A stretch of DNA of 64,000 bases, from contig NZ_AUHF01000001.1 of the NCBI RefSeq assembly GCF_000423045.1, positions 186,001 through 250,000 of the forward strand, given 5' to 3'. A program made the translations under genes and the position numbers. The notes under the pieces were generated by a model. The model worked only from the letters and a program-made list of their open reading frames with translations. It did no database searches and had not been told where the DNA came from. The stretch's first letter is position 1. Each line of letters opens with the position of its first letter. This DNA comes from Christiangramia portivictoriae DSM 23547. GTDB lineage: Bacteria > Bacteroidota > Bacteroidia > Flavobacteriales > Flavobacteriaceae. Shown here one piece after another: positions 46,572 to 55,327 of the stretch.

Positions 46572-47681
46572 TTATTCCGGGATCACCAGGCGTGTCACTC
46601 TTCTCTGAATACCGGTGATCAATTCATAAGAAATAGTGCCTCCGGCTTCAGCAAACTTTACCGGGTGCTGAGGTCCTCCAAAAACGATCACTTCATCGCC
46701 TTCTTCACATGATATACCCGTAACATCTACCATGATGATATCCATGCATACATTGCCGGCAATTGGCGCGTATTTTCCGTTTATGATCACTCCAGCCTTG
46801 CCTTTTCCATAGATCCGGTTGATCCCATCAGCATGTCCAACAGGAAGTGTAGCGATACGTGTAGGTTTTTCTACTTTAAAGGCGCGATTGTAACCAACGG
46901 TATCCCCTTTATCAAGACTCCTTATCTGCGAAATGATTGTTTTTAAAGTAGAAACCGGTCTTAGTTCTGGATCTATATTTTTATCATTCCCATAACCATA
47001 TAATCCAATCCCGCTGCGCACCATGCTAAAGGCTGCTTTTGGGTAGTTGAGCACTCCGGAAGTGTTGCAGATATGCAAGATAGGTTCATAGTCCAGGCCT
47101 TCGATCAACTCCCAGGTCATCTTTCTGAAAAGATCTATTTGTCCTACGGTAAAATCTCTTTCTTTCCAGTCTTCACTGGCAGCCAGATGTGAAAATACAG
47201 ACGCTATCTTTAGACTCTCCGTGTTCTGAATGATATCCCTGACATTTTGAATTTCAGGCTGATCGAATCCCAGCCTATTCAAACCTGTGTTCAGCTTGAT
47301 ATGAACAGGATAGTTCCTTTGGTTTTTAGATTCAGCAATTTCTACGAAAGAACGTAAGATCTTCTCGCTATATAGATTAGGCTCCAGGCAATGTTCAATA
47401 ATATCTTCGAAATGGGTGAATTGTGGATGCAGTACTAGAATAGGTTTGGTAATCCCATTCTTCCGTAGATGTATTCCTTCTTCCACATAAGCAACCGCGA
47501 AATAATCAGTGCCAAGTTCTTCCAGTTTTCTGGCAATGATCACTGAATCATTTCCATAGGCAAAAGCTTTTACCACTGAAAGGAATTTTACTCCATCGTC
47601 AATCTTTGCTCTTAAATATCTGTAATTGTGCGCCAGTGCTCCGAGATCAATCTCCAGAACGGTCTCTTTGGCTTTAGGCAT
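46572..47681 (-). CDS. alr: alanine racemase
   Basis: A PLP enzyme of about 369 residues. The cofactor Lys lies in [10 protein letters not shown] (the family usually has KADAYG), and the second catalytic base Tyr in VGYNRAF. It makes D-alanine for peptidoglycan. The ATG at 47681 gives [13 protein letters not shown] and an 8-bp overlap with tdk; an earlier ATG at 47702 would overlap tdk by 29 bp. Co-transcription with tdk is likely. Confidence 0.93.
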   Translation of the reverse strand: MPKAKETVLEIDLGALAHNYRYLRAKIDDGVKFLSVVKAFAYGNDSVIIARKLEELGTDYFAVAYVEEGIHLRKNGITKPILVLHPQFTHFEDIIEHCLEPNLYSEKILRSFVEIAESKNQRNYPVHIKLNTGLNRLGFDQPEIQNVRDIIQNTESLKIASVFSHLAASEDWKERDFTVGQIDLFRKMTWELIEGLDYEPILHICNTSGVLNYPKAAFSMVRSGIGLYGYGNDKNIDPELRPVSTLKTIISQIRSLDKGDTVGYNRAFKVEKPTRIATLPVGHADGINRIYGKGKAGVIINGKYAPIAGNVCMDIIMVDVTGISCEEGDEVIVFGGPQHPVKFAEAGGTISYELITGIQRRVTRLVIPE

Positions 47682-48318
47682 TTTCTTTGGTCTTTTTAGC
47701 ATTCAGTTCTTCGGCATTCACATCAAGTTTTTTTACGCGTTCACGCAACATGGCTTTATAATATGCAGCCCGACTCAATGGTTCATATTCTTCAGTCTCT
47801 CCAAGAAATACCAGGTCGTCGTTGATTGCTTTTCGATAACTGAACTGGGCAAGATTTCCGGTTCTGGTGCAAACCGCATGCACTTTGGTTACATACTCTG
47901 CAGTAGCCATCAAATTGGGCATGGGTCCAAATGGATTCCCCTTAAAATCCATGTCCAGACCGGCCACGATCACTCGAATTCCCTGGTTGGCAAGATCATT
48001 ACAAACGGTGACGATCTCATCATCAAAAAATTGTGCCTCATCGATCCCGATCACGTCACAGCCATCTGCAAGCAAGCGTATGTTGGAAGCAGAGGGCACC
48101 GGTGTAGACCTTATTTCATTGGAATCGTGAGATACGACCATTTCCTCGTCATACCTAACATCGATCGCAGGTTTGAAGATCTCAACATTTTGTTTGGCGA
48201 ATTTTGCGCGTTTGAGTCGGCGTATCAATTCTTCCGTTTTTCCGGAAAACATTGACCCACAGATAACCTCAATCCAGCCAAATTGCTCTTCGTGATTTAC
48301 TGTATTTTCGAGAAACAT
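47674..48318 (-). CDS. tdk: thymidine kinase (type II)
   Basis: A 214-residue kinase. P-loop [21 protein letters not shown] and [13 protein letters not shown] are intact. The C-terminal lasso domain normally has a four-Cys zinc site; here only the first Cys (VCTRTG) is left and the second pair reads SRAAYY, so the zinc is probably absent. It salvages thymidine. It overlaps alr at its 3' end. Confidence 0.93.
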   Translation of the reverse strand: MFLENTVNHEEQFGWIEVICGSMFSGKTEELIRRLKRAKFAKQNVEIFKPAIDVRYDEEMVVSHDSNEIRSTPVPSASNIRLLADGCDVIGIDEAQFFDDEIVTVCNDLANQGIRVIVAGLDMDFKGNPFGPMPNLMATAEYVTKVHAVCTRTGNLAQFSYRKAINDDLVFLGETEEYEPLSRAAYYKAMLRERVKKLDVNAEELNAKKTKENA

Positions 48319-48507
48319 TTTGTATTTTTCAAATCGAAACGGGAAATACCTCTTTCGTATAAAGGTGGAACAAATTTATTAAAAATACAACCCGGAGAAA
48401 GAGCGAATCATGAAAGTTATGAAATGAGTAGTAACCTGATTTGTCTGCCTGAAAACTATAAAATAAGAATTTCTTCTGACTGGTAGAAAACATATAAAAT
48501 TAAAGTG

Positions 48508-49317
48508 ATGAAAAAGAAAATTGAAGCAGAACTGGCGGAAATCGCTGAAAAAATCCTTCAGAATAAAGGACATTTTACTACGATGGAGCTCAAGGAACAT
48601 GCTTTGCATCTATATGAAAAACTGACTGTTCTGGCTTTTACTGAAAAACATCTTTCCGAAGAAGTTCCGCAGCAATCCGAAGAAATTCCGCACCAAAAGG
48701 AGATCGTGAAAAAGGAAGAAGCAATTGCTCCAGAGCCTCAGGTACAAGACCTGCCTGAACCACCTGCGCAATTATCTGCTTACGATGAATTTTATCCGGA
48801 TGGAACTGAATTTAATGAGGATACAGACGCGATCACAGAACCGAATACTGAAAAGATTAAAGATATCGTAGCGCAAATGCCTCCTGAAAGTCAGTCGGTA
48901 GATCTTTTTATGAATCATATCAACGATGCGCCTGAAGTTTCGAATTCGGCACCCTATTCACAACAGGTCGAAGAGAAGAAAGATTTCAGAAATATAGGTG
49001 TGGATTATGATAATTTGCCAGATTTTGAACCGGTAAAACACGTTCCGGCCAACGATAAACCAAGGTCCCTTAATGACCGACTGAAGAAAGGCATCAATAT
49101 CGGCTTAAATGAGCGTCTTGCTTACATCAAACATCTTTTTGGCGGAGATACCGCAGATTACAATCGTGTACTTTCACAGTTAAATACCTTTACCAGCCTG
49201 GAAGAAGCTTTGAAGTTCATCAACCTGGTCGTAAAGCCGGATTATAACAACTGGCAGGGGAAGGAAGCTTATGAAGAACGTTTTAGAACTCATATCGAAA
49301 ACAAGTTCGGAAAATAG
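48508..49317 (+). CDS. conserved hypothetical protein
   Basis: A 269-residue protein I do not recognise by function. Residues about 1-50 are helical and charged, 55-160 are low-complexity, rich in Glu, Pro and Gln and probably disordered, and 175-269 form a compact domain with LNDRLKKGINIGLNERLAYIKH and LVVKPDYNNW. Proteins of this layout are common in Flavobacteriia upstream of rsmI. The ATG at 48508 is preferred over the GTG one codon earlier. rsmI starts 3 bp after the stop. Confidence 0.7.
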   Translation: MKKKIEAELAEIAEKILQNKGHFTTMELKEHALHLYEKLTVLAFTEKHLSEEVPQQSEEIPHQKEIVKKEEAIAPEPQVQDLPEPPAQLSAYDEFYPDGTEFNEDTDAITEPNTEKIKDIVAQMPPESQSVDLFMNHINDAPEVSNSAPYSQQVEEKKDFRNIGVDYDNLPDFEPVKHVPANDKPRSLNDRLKKGINIGLNERLAYIKHLFGGDTADYNRVLSQLNTFTSLEEALKFINLVVKPDYNNWQGKEAYEERFRTHIENKFGK

Positions 49318-49320
49318 ATC

Positions 49321-49995
49321 ATGATGGGTAAACTATACCTGGTTCCCACGCCAATCGGGAATCTTGAGGATATCACCTTGAGAGCGATTCGTATTTTAAA
49401 AGAAGTGGATCTCATCCTGGCTGAAGATACCCGTACCAGTGGAAAATTACTGAAGCATCTGGGTGTACAGACTCCCATGCAGAGTCATCACATGCATAAC
49501 GAACATAAAACAGTAGATCATATTGTTTCCAGAATCAAAGCTGGAGAAACCCTTGCATTGATTAGTGATGCGGGAACTCCGGCAATTTCAGATCCCGGGT
49601 TTTTGCTTACCAGGGCTTGTGTGGATGCGGGAATTGAAGTAGATTGCCTTCCGGGAGCCACGGCATTTGTCCCGGCGCTGGTAAATAGCGGACTCCCTAA
49701 CGATAAATTCGTATTCGAAGGTTTTTTGCCAGTCAAGAAAGGAAGACAGACCAGGCTTAAGATCCTTGCTGAAGAAACGCGTACGATGATCTTTTACGAA
49801 TCACCGCATAAATTGCTCAAAACTTTAGGCCATTTTCAGGAATATTTTGGCGAGGAACGTCGCGTTTCCATATCCCGTGAGATCACCAAAATGCATGAAG
49901 AAACCATTCGGGGGAGTATCCCAGAAGTACATGCCCATTATACGGCAAATCCTCCAAAAGGTGAACTGGTGATGGTGGTTGCTGGAAAAAGCTGA
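49321..49995 (+). CDS. rsmI: 16S rRNA (cytidine(1402)-2'-O)-methyltransferase
   Basis: A 224-residue tetrapyrrole-methylase-fold enzyme. LYLVPTPIGNLEDITLRA, LAEDTRTSGKLL, LISDAGTPAISDPG and CLPGATA are characteristic. It methylates C1402 of 16S rRNA at the decoding centre. Either ATG of the doublet at 49321/49324 may be used. A uracil-DNA-glycosylase-like gene follows 2 bp later. Confidence 0.95.
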   Translation: MMGKLYLVPTPIGNLEDITLRAIRILKEVDLILAEDTRTSGKLLKHLGVQTPMQSHHMHNEHKTVDHIVSRIKAGETLALISDAGTPAISDPGFLLTRACVDAGIEVDCLPGATAFVPALVNSGLPNDKFVFEGFLPVKKGRQTRLKILAEETRTMIFYESPHKLLKTLGHFQEYFGEERRVSISREITKMHEETIRGSIPEVHAHYTANPPKGELVMVVAGKS

Positions 49996-49997
49996 AT

Positions 49998-50567
49998 TTG
50001 AAAGAACTATTAAGCAGCATACGGGATTGTAAAGTTTGTAAGGAACATTTACCACTAGGCCCCAGGCCTATCATTGAAGCAACGCCAAAATCAAGGATCA
50101 TACTTATTAGTCAGGCGCCGGGAAGAGTGGTGCATGAATCTGGAATTGCCTGGAAGGATCAAAGCGGTAAAAAACTGCGGAAATGGCTGGGCGTAGATGA
50201 TGATACATTCTATGATCAGGATAACTTCGCCATTTTGCCAATGGGTTTCTGTTATCCCGGGAAAGCGCAAACCGGAGATTTGCCGCCTAGAAAAGAATGT
50301 GCTCCTCTCTGGCATGAAGAAGTACTTCAACATTTAAAAAATGTGAAGCTGAAGATTCTTATTGGTGCTTATGCTTCCAATTATTACCTCGGAAAAAAGA
50401 ATAATCTTACGGCTAAGGTTCATGAGTATGAGCAATATCTTCCCGAATACTGGCCTTTGCCGCATCCCTCTCCTGTAAACCGATTTTGGAGAATGAAGAA
50501 TCCTGAATTTGAATCGGCCATAGTGCCTACACTTCAGCAGAAGATCAGGTCGATAATAGGAGAATAG
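49998..50567 (+). CDS. uracil-DNA glycosylase-superfamily protein
   Basis: A 189-residue protein. The UDG fold motifs are ISQAPGRVVHESG (GxAPG type, active-site loop) and HPSPVNRF near residue 158. CKVC near residue 10 plus later Cys residues could bind an Fe-S cluster as in family 4/5 enzymes, but the spacing is not typical. Start is TTG at 49998, 2 bp after rsmI; no ATG or GTG start is available in a suitable place. Probable DNA repair role, substrate unproven. Confidence 0.8.
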   Translation: MKELLSSIRDCKVCKEHLPLGPRPIIEATPKSRIILISQAPGRVVHESGIAWKDQSGKKLRKWLGVDDDTFYDQDNFAILPMGFCYPGKAQTGDLPPRKECAPLWHEEVLQHLKNVKLKILIGAYASNYYLGKKNNLTAKVHEYEQYLPEYWPLPHPSPVNRFWRMKNPEFESAIVPTLQQKIRSIIGE

Positions 50568-50621
50568 CACCCATAGATTAGAAGCATAAATTTATTACTT
50601 TCGGCTGAAATTTGAACGACC

Positions 50622-52322
50622 ATGAAGACGCGCTGGACCCTGAAACCAAAACCCGATCCTATCACAGCTCAGGCTCTCGCCGAAAAGCTTGGAACCGGAC
50701 TCGCAATTTCAAAATTACTGGTTCAGCGAGGAATAACCACTTTTGACGAGGCGAAAAAGTTTTTCAGACCACAGTTGGATGATCTGCATGATCCTTTCCT
50801 GATGAAGGATATGGACAGAGCAGTCGCCAGAATAGAACAGGCGATGGAAGCCGGAGAGCACATTATGGTCTATGGAGATTATGATGTGGATGGCACTACG
50901 AGTGTTGCGCTTATGTCTTCTTTTCTGAAATTCAGATATCCACATGTGACCACATATATTCCAGACAGGTATGCTGAAGGTTACGGCGTATCCTACAAAG
51001 GAATCGATTATGCTGAAGATAATGACGTAAGTCTTATAATTGCTTTAGACTGCGGAATCAAAGCGATCGAGAAAGTAGCTTACGCAAAGATAAAAGGAAT
51101 CGATTTTGTGATCTGTGATCATCACCGCCCTGGTGCCGAAATGCCAGAAGCTGCCGCAGTACTGGATCCTAAGAGGAGTGATTGCCACTATCCATATGAC
51201 GAACTGTGCGGTTGCGGAGTTGGTTTCAAATTGATCCAGGCGATCACCAGGAAGAATAATGAACCCGAAGAAACCTTGCTGCCATATCTTGATCTGGTCG
51301 CAACGGCTATTGGAGCAGATATTGTACCCATCACTGGTGAAAACAGGATTCTCGCTTATCATGGATTGCATGTGATCAATGTTGCCCCGCGTAAAGGAAT
51401 TCAAAGTTTGCTGGGCGAACGTAAAAATGTAAGTATTACAGACGTTGTTTTTATGGTGGCGCCAAGAATCAACGCGGCGGGCAGAATGAAGCATGGTCTG
51501 CACGCAGTAAACCTGCTCACCGAAGAAGATGAAGCGATCTCTGCAACGTATGCTGAAGAAATAGAGACTTATAACACAGATCGCAGAAGTACAGATAAAA
51601 GTATTACAGAAGAAGCGAAACAGCAAATCCTGGATCTTCAGGAAGAAAACCGACTAACCACCGTGGTCTACGATGAACAGTGGCACAAGGGAGTGATTGG
51701 AATCGTGGCTTCCAGGTTAACTGAAACCTGGTATCGCCCAACGCTCGTTTTCACAAAGAGCGGGGAACGTCTTGCTGCCTCCGCTAGGTCTGTAAAAGGT
51801 TTCGATGTTTATGAAGCCCTGGAAGCCTGCAGTGAACATATTGAGCAATTTGGGGGTCATAAGTACGCAGCGGGATTGACCCTGCTCGAAGCCGAATATG
51901 ATAATTTTAAAAGAAAGTTTGAGGAGGTCGTTTCAGAAACGATCGACCGGCAGTTGCTTACACCTGAAATTAACATTGATGCCGAGTTAGAGCTGAAAGA
52001 TATAACACCAAAATTCTACCGGATCCTGAAGCAATTCGCTCCTTTTGGACCTGGAAACATGTCGCCGGTTTTTCTTGCGCGAAACTTAACCGACACCGGC
52101 TTTGGAAAATGTGTGGGTACAGATAAAACTCACCTGAAATGCCAGGTAAAACAGGAAGGTTCAAACATCAAGTTTGATGTGATTGGCTTTAATCTTGGTA
52201 AAAAACTGAACTTGATAGAGCAGGGTAAGAAGTTCGATGCTGTTTTTAGTCTCGATGAAAATACCTGGAATGGCAATACCACGATTCAGCTTAGGCTGAA
52301 GGATATACGAGAAAGTGTTTAG
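50622..52322 (+). CDS. recJ: single-stranded-DNA-specific exonuclease RecJ
   Basis: A 566-residue DHH/DHHA1 nuclease. Metal motifs: YGDYDVDGTTS, ALDCGI, CDHHRPG, and in DHHA1 the GGHKYAAG loop near residue 412. It degrades single-stranded DNA 5' to 3' in recombination and mismatch repair. Length is standard. Its last four bases overlap the convergent LpxH-like gene. Confidence 0.96.
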   Translation: MKTRWTLKPKPDPITAQALAEKLGTGLAISKLLVQRGITTFDEAKKFFRPQLDDLHDPFLMKDMDRAVARIEQAMEAGEHIMVYGDYDVDGTTSVALMSSFLKFRYPHVTTYIPDRYAEGYGVSYKGIDYAEDNDVSLIIALDCGIKAIEKVAYAKIKGIDFVICDHHRPGAEMPEAAAVLDPKRSDCHYPYDELCGCGVGFKLIQAITRKNNEPEETLLPYLDLVATAIGADIVPITGENRILAYHGLHVINVAPRKGIQSLLGERKNVSITDVVFMVAPRINAAGRMKHGLHAVNLLTEEDEAISATYAEEIETYNTDRRSTDKSITEEAKQQILDLQEENRLTTVVYDEQWHKGVIGIVASRLTETWYRPTLVFTKSGERLAASARSVKGFDVYEALEACSEHIEQFGGHKYAAGLTLLEAEYDNFKRKFEEVVSETIDRQLLTPEINIDAELELKDITPKFYRILKQFAPFGPGNMSPVFLARNLTDTGFGKCVGTDKTHLKCQVKQEGSNIKFDVIGFNLGKKLNLIEQGKKFDAVFSLDENTWNGNTTIQLRLKDIRESV

Positions 52323-53077
52323 AACACCAGTTTCTCCAGTTTAAGATCTGTTCCGTCAAACTGCGCAAAGGTGTAATGATTGATCCAATCACCAGTATTG
52401 ATGTAGGTTGCTTTCCCGTCCAGATCGATTTCCATGGGTAAATGCCGGTGACCAAAAAGAAAGTAATCATAATCTTTTTGCTCCAGTTTACGCTTGCAGT
52501 ATTGTATTAGCCATTCTTTCTCTTCGCCTAAGAATTTCATATCCTCTTCTCCCGAGATCGCTTTGTTTTTTACTGAAAAATACTGAGCTAAAGGCACTCC
52601 AAGATCAGGATGCAGCCAGCGGTAAAACCATTTGGAAAGGGGATTGGTAAAGACCTTTTTCATTCTTTTGTAACCATGATCTCCGGGTCCTAAACCATCT
52701 CCATGACCAACTAAAAATTTCTTTCCTGAAAACTCAAATTCCTGCGGCTTATGATAAACTGGAATATTTAATTCCTTCTGAAAATAATCCTGCATCCATA
52801 AATCATGATTTCCTACAAAGAAATAAATGGGAATTCCTGAATCTCTGATTTCGGCTAGCTTGCCCAGTGTTCGTACAAAGCCTTTTGGAATCACGTGTTT
52901 ATATTCAAACCAGAAATCGAAGAGGTCTCCCAGGAGAAAAATTGCTTCTGCATCCTGTTTGATCTCATCAAGCCATTTCACAAACCTGGCTTCTCGAGGT
53001 CGGCTTTCTTCCTGAGTAGGCGCACCAAGATGATTATCACTGGCGAAATATAACTTTTTTCCCGGGGAAACTTTCAT
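52319..53077 (-). CDS. lpxH: UDP-2,3-diacylglucosamine diphosphatase-like metallophosphatase
   Basis: A 252-residue calcineurin-like phosphoesterase. Metal-binding motifs in order: ASDNHLGAP, LGDLFDFWFEY, GNHDLWM, GHGDG and FGHRHLPME. These fit LpxH, which cleaves UDP-2,3-diacylglucosamine in lipid A synthesis; Bacteroidota relatives carry N in place of the second His in the first motif (SDNHLG instead of SDxHLG). Convergent with recJ. Confidence 0.85.
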   Translation of the reverse strand: MKVSPGKKLYFASDNHLGAPTQEESRPREARFVKWLDEIKQDAEAIFLLGDLFDFWFEYKHVIPKGFVRTLGKLAEIRDSGIPIYFFVGNHDLWMQDYFQKELNIPVYHKPQEFEFSGKKFLVGHGDGLGPGDHGYKRMKKVFTNPLSKWFYRWLHPDLGVPLAQYFSVKNKAISGEEDMKFLGEEKEWLIQYCKRKLEQKDYDYFLFGHRHLPMEIDLDGKATYINTGDWINHYTFAQFDGTDLKLEKLVF

Positions 53078-53213
53078 GCTTTACAACTTATAGCGAAGAT
53101 AGAAATTCTACTGAAACTTCATTTTTAATATAAGACTTAAAGCATTCTAAAAACGCATCGCCAGAAGCTCAGAAATTATTATTTTAGAGATTAAACCCAT
53201 AAATATTGCTAAT

Positions 53214-53585
53214 ATGAAATTTACGAAACTATTTTCAATCGCTTTTTTAATGATTTGTGGTTTAATGAGTTATCAGGTAAATGCCAAGAATATTGACAAT
53301 AATCCTAAAGTTGGGGACCGTCTTCTCATTCAGACTCCAAAAAATACTACTTATTCGGCTGTGAATATGCCAAAGCTTAACTTCGTTGTGAAGAAAGGTG
53401 GAGTGGCTAATTATAAGTCGGCTCAAAACACCCTGGTGGAAGTTGTAAAAATCACCCAGAACAAGAAAGGTGAAAGCATTGTAACACTACAGCGGGTAGA
53501 TGGCGCTAAGATCCTTGGTCTAAGGAAATCTGTAAGTGCCAATTATGACAAAGCTCTGCAACTGGGAGAATTGAAAAAGTCATAA
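53214..53585 (+). CDS. small secreted hypothetical protein
   Basis: A 123-residue protein with a clear signal peptide (about 1-24, ending VNAKN). The mature part is basic and beta-rich, with VGDRLLIQTP and VVKKGGVANYKS. I recognise no family motif. It is monocistronic, between divergent lpxH and the structured element at 53596. Probably a periplasmic protein of unknown role. Confidence 0.7.
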   Translation: MKFTKLFSIAFLMICGLMSYQVNAKNIDNNPKVGDRLLIQTPKNTTYSAVNMPKLNFVVKKGGVANYKSAQNTLVEVVKITQNKKGESIVTLQRVDGAKILGLRKSVSANYDKALQLGELKKS

Positions 53586-53595
53586 ATCAGGATTT

Positions 53596-53670
53596 GCGCA
53601 AAGGATAGTAGCGAAAAGCTCCCGTTTTTCACGGGACTTGCAGCGAATAGCCCGACCCGAAGGGATGCGC
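53596..53670 (+). ncRNA. structured intergenic element, possible dispersed repeat or RNA
   Basis: GCGCA (53596-53600) pairs with TGCGC (53666-53670) to close a 75-nt element containing a hairpin CCCGT/ACGGG (53621-53635) and CCC-GAA-GGG (about 53656-53664). It is GC-rich against an AT-rich background. Its wording (AAAGGATAGTAGCG, GCAGCGAATAGCCCGACCC) resembles intergenic elements I remember recurring in Flavobacteriia genomes, perhaps the flavo-1 class. The strand is uncertain. Confidence 0.4.
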
Positions 53671-53671
53671 C

Positions 53672-54124
53672 CTAAGCATTATCGCTGGCGTACCACTCTG
53701 CAAAAGAAGTTTCAGTTTCCTGTAATTTCAAGGAGTGAAGCTGGATATGATCCGGCAAATGTTTAGAGATTTTACCGGCAAAATCGATCACCATATTCTC
53801 ACTTGTAGGCTGGTAATCGACCAGGATCACATGATGACCGCGTGATTTGAGCTCTTCTGCCAGTTCCAGATGTGGTGTATTCCTGTTGAACACTGTTGCA
53901 TGATCGAACTGGTCCACAATTTCAGACTTTACGATCCTTTTTAGATCCCCAAAATCGATCACCATTCCTAATTTCACATGCTCAGGATCTGTAATAGGTT
54001 CCCCGATAACGGTAACTCCCAGTTTATAGGAATGACCATGTACGTTACGACATTTACCATCGTAACCATACAGGGCGTGACCGGTTTCAAAAGTGAATTG
54101 CTTGGTGATTCGAATCTTGCTCAT
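53672..54124 (-). CDS. queD: 6-carboxytetrahydropterin synthase (QueD/PTPS family)
   Basis: A 150-residue protein. Zinc-binding His residues lie in FETGHALYG and NVHGHSYKLG; DFGDLK and DQFDHATVFN complete the active site. There is no Cys next to the first His pair where classic QueD has a catalytic Cys in CxxxHGH: here it is CRNVHGH, so Cys is present five residues before the last His. It acts in queuosine precursor synthesis. The structured element lies directly after its stop. Confidence 0.9.
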   Translation of the reverse strand: MSKIRITKQFTFETGHALYGYDGKCRNVHGHSYKLGVTVIGEPITDPEHVKLGMVIDFGDLKRIVKSEIVDQFDHATVFNRNTPHLELAEELKSRGHHVILVDYQPTSENMVIDFAGKISKHLPDHIQLHSLKLQETETSFAEWYASDNA

Positions 54125-54141
54125 TACGCAGTTATTTTGTG

Positions 54142-54208
54142 CAAAGATAATTGGAATTTTTAAGCCCTAATTTTTAACACCAACGAATTGAATTAAAATT
54201 TACATTTG
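54142..54208. promoter_or_regulatory. divergent -7 boxes for queD and the oxygenase gene
   Basis: CAAAGATA at 54142-54149 is TATCTTTG on the minus strand, 18 bp before the queD start. TACATTTG at 54201-54208 is a plus-strand -7 box, 15 bp before ATG 54224. The latter shows that the TTG at 54206 is not the start of the downstream gene. Confidence 0.55.
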
Positions 54209-54223
54209 CGAAATTTTTCGCAC

Positions 54224-54877
54224 ATGATCCTTCAAGAACAGGAGTTATTTGAACAGCTGGATTTCGAGCTTAATGAGCTTTATGAAACCATCATTAATGG
54301 CATCTCTCAGCAAAATTATAGTATTGTTGATGGGTTTTTTAATGCTGCTGAGGTGGACCTTTTAAGGTCATCACTTATAGCCAAACATAAGGAAGACGCA
54401 TTTAAAAAGGCTGCCATCGGGAATAGAACCAACGAGCTTATTGAAAAATCTGTTCGGGGTGATTTTATTTTGTGGATGAATGAAGCTACAGCAGAACCTG
54501 CAGAATCCATATTTTTTCAAAAGGTAAACGATCTGGTGCGATACCTGAATCGTACCTGCTTTATGGGAATTCTACACAAAGAATTTCATTATGCCTTATA
54601 TCCGGAAGGTACTTTCTATAAGCGGCATCTTGATACGTTCCAAAATGATGGAAGACGGAAATTGTCGATGGTATGTTACCTCAATAATGAGGACTGGACT
54701 CCTGAAAATGGCGGAGAACTGAGTATTTATACGTCTAGGAATGGACAGGAGGAGGAAGTGAAGATCTATCCTTTGCCCGGGAGAATGGTGATTTTTGAAA
54801 GTCAGGAACTGGAACACGAAGTTAAAACTGTGAAGGTTCCAAGGCTGAGCATTACAGGCTGGTTAAAAACGAGGTAA
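54224..54877 (+). CDS. 2-oxoglutarate/Fe(II)-dependent oxygenase (prolyl hydroxylase-like)
   Basis: A 217-residue protein. Iron ligands are visible in YKRHLDTF (HxD, about residue 133) and LEHEVKTV (distal His, about 198), and the 2-oxoglutarate Arg in RLSITGW. The layout matches P4H-type oxygenases of the PiuC/EGL-9 relatives. The substrate is unknown. ATG 54224 is chosen over TTG 54206, which lies in the -7 box. It converges, with no gap, on the tiny-protein gene at 54878. Confidence 0.82.
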   Translation: MILQEQELFEQLDFELNELYETIINGISQQNYSIVDGFFNAAEVDLLRSSLIAKHKEDAFKKAAIGNRTNELIEKSVRGDFILWMNEATAEPAESIFFQKVNDLVRYLNRTCFMGILHKEFHYALYPEGTFYKRHLDTFQNDGRRKLSMVCYLNNEDWTPENGGELSIYTSRNGQEEEVKIYPLPGRMVIFESQELEHEVKTVKVPRLSITGWLKTR

Positions 54878-54988
54878 TTACTTTTTAGACTTTTTGTAAA
54901 GTACGACTACTATAAGAATGATCGCGAGAAGGATCCAAAATCCCATTCCGCTTAAAAAACTTAGAAATTCCCAGGTATCATTTTCCAT
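54878..54988 (-). CDS. tiny 36-residue single-helix membrane protein
   Basis: ATG at 54988 to TAA at 54880-54878 encodes 36 residues: an acidic start (MENDTWEF), one hydrophobic helix (about 15-30, ILLAIILIVVVLY) and a lysine tail (KKSKK). The ATG overlaps the stop of the upstream 59-residue gene in a TAATG junction, which argues strongly for real translation. Topology with the basic end in the cytoplasm is likely. Function unknown. Confidence 0.65.
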   Translation of the reverse strand: MENDTWEFLSFLSGMGFWILLAIILIVVVLYKKSKK

Positions 54989-55167
54989 TAGTTCCTGTAT
55001 TTTCGATTGTTACGAACTCTCCAGCGGTAGCGTGCGTAAAGGAATATGAGTATTAAAAATAAAATTGCCAGTAGATACCACAGGTTTTCGGTGATGAATT
55101 CTTGAAATGTCCAGCCCCATTCCTGAGCCTCGTTTGCATCCTTATCTTTTGGGAGGTGTTCCTGCAT
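54988..55167 (-). CDS. tiny 59-residue single-helix membrane protein
   Basis: ATG at 55167 to TAA at 54990-54988 encodes 59 residues: an acidic amphipathic start (MQEHLPKDKDANEAQEWGW), one helix (about 30-45, LWYLLAILFLILIFLY) and a strongly basic tail rich in Arg and Lys. It overlaps the upstream 61-residue gene by 26 bp in another frame and shares TAATG with the downstream 36-residue gene. No family recognised. Confidence 0.65.
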   Translation of the reverse strand: MQEHLPKDKDANEAQEWGWTFQEFITENLWYLLAILFLILIFLYARYRWRVRNNRKYRN

Positions 55168-55327
55168 TGGGTGTGTTTTTAACGTATTTCCACATGAAAA
55201 TTCCAGCGATCAATCCAATTACCAGGGCTATCAATAAATAAATATTCTCGCCTAGAAATGTTCCTATGGAGTAGCCCATCTCGTAAGCTTCATCTTTTTG
55301 CGGTTGGATAGATTGGATCGAATTCAT
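55142..55327 (-). CDS. small 61-residue single-helix membrane protein
   Basis: A 61-residue protein: a polar start with QPQKDEAYEMGYSIG, one helix with Gly residues (about 30-48, IYLLIALVIGLIAGIFMW) and a basic Pro-rich end. It begins directly at the stop of the enoyl-CoA hydratase gene (TAA then ATG) and is followed by two more tiny membrane-protein genes in overlapping frames. Similar short proteins with an EMGYxIG segment occur in Bacteroidota as far as I recall, without known function. Confidence 0.7.
   Translation of the reverse strand: MNSIQSIQPQKDEAYEMGYSIGTFLGENIYLLIALVIGLIAGIFMWKYVKNTPNAGTPPKR

Noticed and set aside
47626-48255. 209-residue plus-strand frame opposite tdk and alr
   Set aside because: It is antisense to two well supported genes and has no recognisable motif.
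54206-54223. TTG start of the 2OG oxygenase
   Set aside because: It overlaps a TACATTTG -7 box, so it would be upstream of or at the transcript start.
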